A DNA stretch of 12,239 nucleotides. It comes from Sulfurovum sp. GTDB lineage: Bacteria > Campylobacterota > Campylobacteria > Campylobacterales > Sulfurovaceae. Location of the stretch: positions 1 through 12,239 of the forward strand of contig DYMW01000046.1 of assembly GCA_020721385.1 (NCBI GenBank). Direction: 5' to 3'. Position numbers and translations under genes: made by a program. A model generated the notes under the pieces. The model had not been told where the DNA came from, made no database searches, and saw nothing but the letters and a program-made list of their open reading frames with translations. This document shows positions 1-5,462 of the stretch, in pieces (the stretch's first letter is position 1; each line of letters starts with the position of its first letter).

Positions 1-53
1 TTCGATTAACAAACCATTTATTTTTGATTTGCCAACGATTTATAAAATTGTTT

Positions 54-59
54 TACAAT
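54..59 (+). promoter_or_regulatory. Possible -10 element of htrA
   Basis: TACAAT lies 29 bp before the htrA ATG in a very AT-rich leader; an alternative TATAAA starts at 41. No convincing -35 is visible, which is usual for Campylobacterota sigma70 promoters, where the -10 and periodic AT tracts carry most of the signal. A purine-rich ribosome site (AAAAGGA) precedes the ATG at 89. The assignment rests on position and hexamer match only. Confidence 0.3.
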
Positions 60-88
60 AATAAATAAAATTGAATAAAAGGATTTAA

Positions 89-1507
89 ATGCATAAAAGC
101 ATATTGATTTCGGTACTGTTAAGTGCTTCTCTGTTGGCAGGTAATATAACATTTGAAAATGCTCCTACCAATCCAAAACACCGACTTCCTAATGGAGAAA
201 ATGAAATTTTATCATTTCATGATATATTAAAAAACTCTATGGATGCTGTTGTTAACATCTCAACTAAAACCATTGTAAAAAACCAAGGTGGGTATAATCG
301 TCTCTTTAATGACCCTTTTTTCCAAGAGTTTTTTGGACAAAGAGGTCTAAGACAACCCAATCAACAACCTTCAACCAAACGAGACAATGCATTGGGTTCA
401 GGAGTTATTGTTTCTAAAGATGGATACATTGTCACCAACAATCATGTGCTTGATGATGCTGATGAAATTACTGTCACTATAAACCATTCCGATAAAGAAT
501 ATCTTGCTAAAGTGATTGGAAAAGACAAAGACAGTGACTTAGCTGTTATTAAAATAGAAGCCAACAACTTAAAGCCCATTGCCCTAAGCCATGCCAATGA
601 AATTAAACTGGGCGATGTGGTTTTTGCTATTGGTAACCCGTTTGGTGTGGGACAAACAGTCACCCAAGGAATTGTCTCAGCATTAAACAAAGACCATGTA
701 GGGATTAATAAATATGAAAACTTTATACAAACTGATGCTTCAATTAACCCTGGAAATTCAGGTGGAGCATTAATTGATTCTCGTGGAGCATTAATTGGAA
801 TCAACTCTGCTATTCTTTCACAAACAGGAGGAAACCACGGTATAGGATTTACCATTCCTGTAGACATGGTACGAAATGTTGTCAGTAAACTGATTAAAGA
901 TGGTAAAGTAAGCCGTGGATTTATAGGCGTAAATATCTCCAAAGTTACTTCCGATTTAAAAAGCCTTTATGAACATAAAAAAGGAGCGATTATTACCGAT
1001 GTTCAACCCAATTCACCTGCCCAAAAAGCCCAACTACAACGAGGCGATTTAATCTATGCTGTTAATGACATCCCTGTCAAAGGACCACATGATTTACAAG
1101 AGCGTATTACAGCCTTTAATCCTAATGATACGATTACCCTTTCAATAGAACGTGACAAACAAAACTTAACCAAAACACTCTCTTTAAGCAGTACAGAGGG
1201 AAGTATCAATACATTGGGACAAAATCAGATTGAATTAGAAGGATTGTACCTTAGTGAATTGACCCCAACACTCAAACAAACGTATCAAATTCCATCCAAT
1301 ATTACAGGTCTGTTTATTGAAAAAGTGGTTGAAAAAAGTCAAGCTGAAGCCAATGGATTTTTAACAGGAGATATACTGATACAAATAGAAAACAGACGCA
1401 TAGAGACATTCAATGATGCTCAAAAAGCATTTGCCGATTATAAAGGACAAACCAAAAGGGTTTATGTTAATCGACAAGGCTATATTTTACTTTTAGTTAC
1501 ACGATAA
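89..1507 (+). CDS. htrA: Periplasmic serine protease/chaperone HtrA (DegP/DegQ family)
   Basis: A trypsin-fold protease that degrades or refolds damaged envelope proteins in the periplasm. The 472-residue protein starts with a short Sec signal peptide (hydrophobic residues about 5-17, small residues after), then a protease domain with the full triad: His119 in TNNHV, Asp150 in DSDLAV and Ser224 in PGNSGGA. Two PDZ domains follow, at about 277-365 and 380-470, the second ending in the last residues. This is the normal DegP/DegQ layout and length. A loop rich in Gly, Asn, Phe and Gln (about 65-98) before the protease core matches the LA-loop region of the family. The ATG at 89 has a good ribosome site (AAAAGGATTTAA). 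It ends 2 bp from the oppositely oriented hspR, the same neighbourhood as in Campylobacter jejuni, so it fits a heat/envelope stress group. Intact, with no odd features. Confidence 0.96.
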   Translation: MHKSILISVLLSASLLAGNITFENAPTNPKHRLPNGENEILSFHDILKNSMDAVVNISTKTIVKNQGGYNRLFNDPFFQEFFGQRGLRQPNQQPSTKRDNALGSGVIVSKDGYIVTNNHVLDDADEITVTINHSDKEYLAKVIGKDKDSDLAVIKIEANNLKPIALSHANEIKLGDVVFAIGNPFGVGQTVTQGIVSALNKDHVGINKYENFIQTDASINPGNSGGALIDSRGALIGINSAILSQTGGNHGIGFTIPVDMVRNVVSKLIKDGKVSRGFIGVNISKVTSDLKSLYEHKKGAIITDVQPNSPAQKAQLQRGDLIYAVNDIPVKGPHDLQERITAFNPNDTITLSIERDKQNLTKTLSLSSTEGSINTLGQNQIELEGLYLSELTPTLKQTYQIPSNITGLFIEKVVEKSQAEANGFLTGDILIQIENRRIETFNDAQKAFADYKGQTKRVYVNRQGYILLLVTR

Positions 1508-1509
1508 AA

Positions 1510-1881
1510 TTAATCTTCAAAAATAATAATATCGTAATTGGTTGTGGTAACCACCGCTTTATGTGTGGGAACCGAACCGTTACGATTGACTTTACTCAAC
1601 TCTTCTCTTAAGGCTTTAATTTCTGACTTCATCGCATCCATTTGTGTTTTGAGTTTTAAAATCACATCAACCCCAGCCAAATTAATGCCCATTTTACGGG
1701 TGAGTTGCAACACAAATTTAATTTTATCAATATCACGTTGAGAATAGAGACGCATCCGTCCTTGTGTACGAGAAGGGTCAATTAAGCCCTCTTTTTCATA
1801 CTGTCTTAACGTCTGTGGATGAATGTCTAAAATAGATGCCACCACAGAGATAAGATAAACAGGTTCATCATAACTATGCAT
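1510..1881 (-). CDS. hspR: Heat-shock repressor HspR (MerR family)
   Basis: A MerR-type winged-helix repressor of chaperone genes. The N-terminal part has the HspR signature: DEPVYLIS, then the helix-turn-helix with HPQTLRQYE and GLIDPSRTQG, then the RLYSQRDIDKI wing. A predicted coiled coil (MDAMKSEIKALREEL) mediates dimerisation in this family. I place the start at the ATG at 1881 (123 residues, beginning MHSYDEPVY). It matches the usual HspR N-terminus and has a GAG 7 nt upstream. Longer starts are a TTG at 1893 or an ATG at 1887, the latter too close to that GAG. From 1881 the gene overlaps the end of cbpA by 8 nt, so the two are almost surely one transcript with coupled translation. A HAIR-like element before cbpA suggests autorepression. 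In this family DNA binding is helped by a chaperone (DnaK in Streptomyces, GroEL in Helicobacter); that is family knowledge, not visible here. Confidence 0.93.
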   Translation of the reverse strand: MHSYDEPVYLISVVASILDIHPQTLRQYEKEGLIDPSRTQGRMRLYSQRDIDKIKFVLQLTRKMGINLAGVDVILKLKTQMDAMKSEIKALREELSKVNRNGSVPTHKAVVTTTNYDIIIFED

Positions 1882-2761
1882 CAGCATGCTCAATATTATG
1901 TGGGTCTGGAAGTTTCTCTTGTAACATTGTTTTTAACGCTTCATCTAAATCATCGACATTTGGCAAAACAATATTGGCTTCAAGATAAAGATTTCCACTC
2001 TCTGATGTTTTTCTATCAATAACACCTGCCCCTCGTACTCTAAATTTTTGACCATTTCTTGTATTTTGAGGAACTTTCAGTGTAATGTCATCATGAATAG
2101 AGGACTTTACTTTTACTTTTCCACCAAAAAGTGCTGTTTTTAAGGGAACATCAATGGTCATGTACAAATCGTTCTCTTTACGCTCATATAGAGGTGAAGA
2201 AGAGACTTCAACTTTAATTAAAAGGTCTCCTCGTCGTCCCATACTCCCAACATTTCCTTTTTCCCGTACACGAAGGGTCTCACCACTTTTGATACCTACT
2301 GGAATCTTAATATCAAAACTCTCATTATTCATAGAGATGTTGTGTTTACCACCTTTAATGGAAACATAAAAAGGTACCGTAATATTAATACGTTGGTCAA
2401 GATCTGTTGATGAATGACTTGATTTTCCGCCACCACCAAATCCACCTGATGAACCACCACCAAAGATATTTCGTAACAACTCATCCAAATCGACATTGGA
2501 ACCAGCACCTTGATTTCGTGCAAAATCATGGAAGTTTTGACCACCAAACATCTGGTCACCATACATATCGTACTCATCTTTTTTCTTTTTATCAGAGAGT
2601 ACTTCATAGGCTGCATTTATCTCTTTAAATTTTTCAATAGCCTCTTCATCTTTATTGACATCAGGGTGATACTTTCTAGCCAGTTTACGATACGCTTTTT
2701 TAATCTCTTCACTGCTTGCATTGTCATTAATGCCCAACGTTTCATATAAGCTTTTTGCCAT
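1874..2761 (-). CDS. cbpA: DnaJ-like co-chaperone CbpA
   Basis: An Hsp40 co-chaperone that stimulates DnaK ATPase and delivers unfolded clients. The N-terminal J-domain (about 1-68) has the essential HPD at residues 32-34. A Gly-rich linker follows (about 85-113, GGGSSGGFGGGG), then two beta-sandwich substrate-binding domains (about 120-280) typical of the DnaJ C-terminus. The protein has no cysteine, so the zinc-finger of true DnaJ is absent; this makes it CbpA-class (295 residues, close to the family norm). The ATG at 2761 is preceded by AAGGGA. It is the first gene of a cbpA-hspR operon read from the strong promoter at 2795-2824, and its 3' end overlaps hspR. The order matches the heat-shock operons known in Helicobacter and Campylobacter. 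Confidence 0.93.
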   Translation of the reverse strand: MAKSLYETLGINDNASSEEIKKAYRKLARKYHPDVNKDEEAIEKFKEINAAYEVLSDKKKKDEYDMYGDQMFGGQNFHDFARNQGAGSNVDLDELLRNIFGGGSSGGFGGGGKSSHSSTDLDQRINITVPFYVSIKGGKHNISMNNESFDIKIPVGIKSGETLRVREKGNVGSMGRRGDLLIKVEVSSSPLYERKENDLYMTIDVPLKTALFGGKVKVKSSIHDDITLKVPQNTRNGQKFRVRGAGVIDRKTSESGNLYLEANIVLPNVDDLDEALKTMLQEKLPDPHNIEHADA

Positions 2762-2794
2762 TATGTTCCCTTAAATTAAATATAATATTCGATG

Positions 2795-2824
2795 ATTATA
2801 TCAAAACATCTTAGTCGATGTCAA
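2795..2824 (-). promoter_or_regulatory. Consensus sigma70 promoter of cbpA-hspR
   Basis: Read on the minus strand, TTGACA (2824-2819), an 18-bp spacer and TATAAT (2800-2795) match the bacterial housekeeping consensus at all twelve hexamer positions. This is striking in a group where the -35 is usually poorly conserved. The start codon is 33 bp downstream of the -10. A promoter this strong fits a gene normally held down by a repressor; the HAIR-like repeat over its -35 supplies the likely operator. Confidence 0.75.
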
Positions 2825-2829
2825 TCAAG
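2809..2829 (-). promoter_or_regulatory. HAIR-like HspR operator
   Basis: On the minus strand the sequence reads CTTGATT, 7 nt, ACTAAGA. The HspR-associated inverted repeat known from Streptomyces (and in degenerate form in Helicobacter) is CTTGAGT-N7-ACTCAAG. The left half matches 6 of 7 positions and the spacing is exact. The right half matches 4 of 7, or ACT-AAG with one base missing. It covers the -35 hexamer of the cbpA promoter, where a repressor would block RNA polymerase. Assignment to HspR is inference from motif, position and the adjacent hspR gene. The same DNA holds a small 5-bp hairpin (2806-2821) that might help end transcription from the upstream gene. Confidence 0.55.
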
Positions 2830-2834
2830 TTTGT

Positions 2835-3347
2835 TTATTTTTTACGCATAAGCATGGTAACCACAATCACAGGTGGAAGTGCCAATGCAAAAAGATAAGG
2901 AGTTATCTCTAAAAACTTATTGTTGTTTAAGTAAAAGAATCCAAAAATCAAAAGCATATAGGCACCCAAACGGTAAAAAGAGAGGGCTGCCTTAGAATCT
3001 TTGGTTACCTGCCAAACAGAACGGCGATTTTTCTTTAACTTTTCACGCTCTTCTTTAACCACCTCTTGGAGTGTTTTATCTTGAGTACGCTCTTCCTCTT
3101 CGCTATACAAATCATAAGGGTCTTCAATTTTTTCTAAAGTATCACGATTGTCTTCAGCTATTACTACTCCCGAATCTACACGACTCTGTACCATATTTCG
3201 GTAAGAAATCATAGAGGCAAACATTACCAATGATGAGCTAACAAAGCCTATTTGTGTGTTCACCAACCATGTACGCTCACCACTTAAGAGACAAAAAATC
3301 AAAATACCAATATCAACAATCAGTAGAGCATTAAGAATATTTTTCAT
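2835..3347 (-). CDS. Conserved four-helix membrane protein of unknown function
   Basis: I do not recognise a characterised family. The 170 residues predict two N-terminal membrane helices (about 5-22 and 32-48), a strongly charged middle (about 62-112) rich in Glu, Asp and Lys (EDPYDLYSEEEERTQD, then KEEREKLKKNRR) with likely coiled-coil character, and two C-terminal helices (about 125-141 and 147-166) ending in RKK. The charged middle would lie on one side of the membrane, most likely the cytoplasm by the positive-inside rule. The ATG at 3347 shares one base with the stop of the AtpZ-like gene (TAATG), so the pair is translationally coupled. It reads toward cbpA, ending 73 bp before it, and no strong terminator separates them. 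It resembles hypothetical inner-membrane proteins of this group; a function cannot be given. Confidence 0.8.
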   Translation of the reverse strand: MKNILNALLIVDIGILIFCLLSGERTWLVNTQIGFVSSSLVMFASMISYRNMVQSRVDSGVVIAEDNRDTLEKIEDPYDLYSEEEERTQDKTLQEVVKEEREKLKKNRRSVWQVTKDSKAALSFYRLGAYMLLIFGFFYLNNNKFLEITPYLFALALPPVIVVTMLMRKK

Positions 3348-3646
3348 TAATACTTGTCATCCTCATCGTCACTGTTGTCATACTTTTTATGACGATAACG
3401 TGGGTCATCCGCCAACTCATCCAATGATTTTTTCTGCTTTTCATATGCTTTATAAACATTTAAAATAGCTGCAGCAACACCCCAAAAAACACCCAGCCAA
3501 AATAACCATTGGTATCCAAATAAATTTTTCATCAATAACCCAAGCCCTACTCCTAAAAGTACAGCAACCACAATCGAAATGCCAAGGCTTAGACCATCAG
3601 CAGCATTAACTATTTTTTTTAATTTTGGTTCTTCTTGTATAGACAT
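3347..3646 (-). CDS. AtpZ/AtpI-like small membrane protein
   Basis: A 99-residue protein with a charged N-terminus, two membrane helices (about 19-39 and 46-65) and a very acidic hydrophilic tail (ending DDEDDKY). The first helix has the glycine-rich face GVGLGLLMKN and the second a GVFWGVAAAILNVYK pattern, the hallmarks of the AtpZ/AtpI family. Family members are linked to F1Fo ATP synthase assembly and to Mg2+/Ca2+ movement near it. Here it is not next to ATP synthase genes, so that role is inferred from family resemblance alone. The ATG at 3646 has a good ribosome site (AAAGGAA) and a TATAAT 26 bp upstream. It is the first gene of a leftward pair with the unknown membrane protein. Confidence 0.75.
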   Translation of the reverse strand: MSIQEEPKLKKIVNAADGLSLGISIVVAVLLGVGLGLLMKNLFGYQWLFWLGVFWGVAAAILNVYKAYEKQKKSLDELADDPRYRHKKYDNSDDEDDKY

Positions 3647-3672
3647 AATATTCCTTTATAAATAAGTGTAAA

Positions 3673-3678
3673 ATTATA
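3673..3678 (-). promoter_or_regulatory. -10 element of the AtpZ-like gene
   Basis: On the minus strand a perfect TATAAT lies 26 bp before the ATG at 3646, followed by an AAAGGAA ribosome site. A TTGATG 19 bp upstream of it is a poor -35 candidate. Position and hexamer make it the likely promoter of the two-gene leftward unit. Confidence 0.5.
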
Positions 3679-3727
3679 GCCAATTATCGCTATTATCCAT
3701 CAAGCTTGGGTCAATCTGGCTGAACTG

Positions 3728-3757
3728 CATCATTAATGTCATTGCTTTTTAATGATG
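3728..3757. repeat. 9-bp inverted repeat, 12-nt loop
   Basis: CATCATTAA (3728-3736) and TTAATGATG (3749-3757) are exact inverted copies separated by 12 nt. It lies between the two divergent promoters. It could be an operator or the stem of a weak RNA hairpin; no T-run makes it a terminator. I cannot link it to a known regulator. Confidence 0.45.
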
Positions 3758-3921
3758 TGATATTTGCTAAAAAATACCTGCAACAAAAGAAGTTTAGAGT
3801 AACCATTACAGGGCGAGAATACATCTTTTTGACCGCCACACACATAGGAATATGAAAAATTTCCTTGAATTTCCAAAAATTTACTATAAATTGTTAATAA
3901 TTATTTAAAAATAGTATTAAA

Positions 3922-3927
3922 TATAAT
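3922..3927 (+). promoter_or_regulatory. Candidate -10 of the exopolysaccharide operon
   Basis: A perfect TATAAT lies 71 bp before the nfrB-like ATG in a run of AT-rich, periodically T-rich DNA typical of promoters in this phylum. No -35 stands out. A second candidate, TATAAC at 3960-3965, would give a much shorter leader. Because the region is nearly all A and T, chance matches are likely and the choice is uncertain. Confidence 0.35.
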
Positions 3928-3977
3928 AAAAATTGTGATAAAATATTTAAAATTATTAGTATAACAATTTTTATTAT
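3923..3977 (+). repeat. 14-bp perfect inverted repeat before nfrB
   Basis: ATAATAAAAATTGT (3923-3936) and ACAATTTTTATTAT (3964-3977) are exact inverted copies, 27 nt apart. The left arm overlaps the candidate -10 TATAAT; the right arm ends about 10 nt before the AAAAGGA ribosome site of the ATG at 3999. It could be a two-site operator for a dimeric regulator or an RNA stem in the leader. AT richness raises the chance of coincidence, but 14 unbroken pairs is long. Confidence 0.5.
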
Positions 3978-3998
3978 TGAACGTTAAAAGGAAATAAA

Positions 3999-5462
3999 AT
4001 GGAAACTGTTGATTATATCGCCTTCTATTGGTTAATTATTAAACTACTCACATTTTTTAGTGTTATTGTCTTATTTATTAGTGGATTGGATGATTTTTTT
4101 GTAGATGTCTATTATTGGATTAAAAAAGCTTATGGGAAATTAATCGGTAAAGAAAAATACCCCAATATCAGTGTAGAACAACTCTTGGCACACCCTGAAA
4201 AACCATTGGCACTGATGGTTCCTGCATGGGATGAAGCCGTAGTGATTGAGAAGATGCTCAAAAATACGCTAAAAACATTTCAGTATACAAACCTGCATAT
4301 TTTTGTGGGAACCTACCCCAATGACCCTGCCACACAAGAAAAAGTTGATAATGTCACTGCCATTCATAAAAATGTGCATAAAGTGGTCAACAAAACCCCT
4401 GGTCCAACCACCAAAGCCGACTGCCTCAATAACGTCATTGATACCATTTTTGCCTATGAAAAGTTAACAGGTATCCATTTTGAATGTTTTACCTATCATG
4501 ATTCAGAAGATATTGTCCATCCACTTGAACTTAAATTGGCAAACTATGTCATTGGTGAAAAAGATTTAATGCAAATTCCTGTCATGCCACTTACCACCAA
4601 TCCATGGAACTTTAATGGAACGCATTACCAAGATGAGTTTATTGAAACAGGGTTTAAAGACATGATAGTTCGTGAAAGCATTAGTGGGTATGTACCCAGT
4701 TCAGGTGTGGCGACCTCATTTAGTCGAAAAGCCATTCATACCCTTTCACGACTCAATAAAGGTGTGGTCTTTAACACCACTTCTTTAACTGAAGATTATG
4801 ACATTGGGTATCGTCTTTTAAATGAAGGATTAAACCTCACGTTTGTTAACTATCCTGTAAAAGTAAAGAAAAAAGTAAAAACATGGTTTGGAGGAGAAGA
4901 GGAGAGAGAAGTTGAAGAGTACATTGTCTCTAAAGGCTATTTCCCTACCAAATTTCAACAAGCAGTACGCCAAAAATCCCGATGGATTGTTGGTATTGTT
5001 TTTCAAGGACATCGTGACATCGGTTGGCCTAAAGGTTTGGGACTAAAATATGTGTTGTATCGTGATAGAAAAGCCATCTTTACACATCCCGCCAACCTGT
5101 TTGCGTATGTTATTATGTTGAACCTTATCTATCTGTCGTTGAGTTACTACTACAATGAGACCTCTTGGCATTTTCCAGAGTTTATGCCTGAAGATAGTTG
5201 GGTTTGGATATTGGTCTATTTTAATGCCCTCTTTTTATCAAGTAGATTTTTTCACCGATTCTATTTTGTAAATCAACACTATGGAGTCTTTCAAGCCATT
5301 TTGAGTATTCCACGATTGGTTTGGGGCAACATGGTCAACCTTTTTGCCCTCTTTCGAGCCTTTTCACAATACAAAAATGCAGGAAAAAAGCAAAAAGAGG
5401 TCAAGTGGGACAAAACAGACCACGAATTCCCAGATGAAATTGAAATTGCAAAGGTTGCCTAA
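3999..5462 (+). CDS. nfrB: NfrB-like GT2 exopolysaccharide polymerase
   Basis: An inner-membrane processive glycosyltransferase of the NfrB type, likely polymerising a sugar from a UDP-donor and passing it across the membrane. Residues about 10-30 form the first membrane helix. The GT2 domain then shows PAWDEA (75-80), the metal-binding TYHDSED (D168, D171), the acceptor-site TEDYD (264-268) and QKSRW (325-329, the QxxRW of processive synthases). About three hydrophobic helices follow (near 365-385, 400-416 and 430-455). HDSEDIVHP is much closer to NfrB (HDAEDVVHP type) than to BcsA or PgaC. E. coli NfrB is about 745 residues because of a C-terminal MshEN-type region that binds c-di-GMP; this protein stops at 487 with a charged tail, so that control module is missing. 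A good ribosome site (AAAAGGA) precedes the ATG, and the stop shares a base with the next start (TAATG). Confidence 0.85.
   Translation: METVDYIAFYWLIIKLLTFFSVIVLFISGLDDFFVDVYYWIKKAYGKLIGKEKYPNISVEQLLAHPEKPLALMVPAWDEAVVIEKMLKNTLKTFQYTNLHIFVGTYPNDPATQEKVDNVTAIHKNVHKVVNKTPGPTTKADCLNNVIDTIFAYEKLTGIHFECFTYHDSEDIVHPLELKLANYVIGEKDLMQIPVMPLTTNPWNFNGTHYQDEFIETGFKDMIVRESISGYVPSSGVATSFSRKAIHTLSRLNKGVVFNTTSLTEDYDIGYRLLNEGLNLTFVNYPVKVKKKVKTWFGGEEEREVEEYIVSKGYFPTKFQQAVRQKSRWIVGIVFQGHRDIGWPKGLGLKYVLYRDRKAIFTHPANLFAYVIMLNLIYLSLSYYYNETSWHFPEFMPEDSWVWILVYFNALFLSSRFFHRFYFVNQHYGVFQAILSIPRLVWGNMVNLFALFRAFSQYKNAGKKQKEVKWDKTDHEFPDEIEIAKVA

Larger units (their letters stand above)
3647..3998. other. Divergent intergenic region (352 bp)
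   Basis: This region separates the leftward AtpZ-like gene from the rightward exopolysaccharide operon. It holds a minus-strand promoter near 3673, an inverted repeat at 3728-3757, a less AT-rich stretch from about 3690 to 3850 with no gene I can support, and an extremely AT-rich stretch from 3851 with a plus-strand -10 and a 14-bp inverted repeat. Short open frames exist on both strands (3736-3855 plus, 3711-3845 minus), but neither has a ribosome site or a recognisable product. Confidence 0.7.

Noticed and set aside
442..942. Long minus-strand open frame inside htrA
   Set aside because: Antisense shadow of the conserved protease coding frame; no ribosome site or family features.
1502..1537. 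ACGATA / TATCGT inverted repeat at the htrA-hspR junction as a terminator
   Set aside because: Only 6 bp with a loop of more than 20 nt and no T-run; too weak to call.
3711..3845. 44-codon open frame on the minus strand in the intergenic region
   Set aside because: No ribosome site; the translated sequence is not recognisable and has unusual composition for a gene.
3736..3855. 39-codon open frame on the plus strand in the intergenic region
   Set aside because: No ribosome site before the ATG, no recognisable motif, and the opposite strand is also open over the same DNA.
3656..3998. Mobile element boundary at the start of the exopolysaccharide operon
   Set aside because: No transposase, integrase, tRNA or direct repeat is visible, and base composition and codon style of the operon match the neighbouring genes.
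3999..5462. Cellulose synthase (BcsA) or PgaC identity for the GT2 protein
   Set aside because: The HDSEDIVHP motif, the single leading helix and the adjacent NfrA-like gene fit NfrB; there is no PilZ domain and no bcs or pga partner gene.
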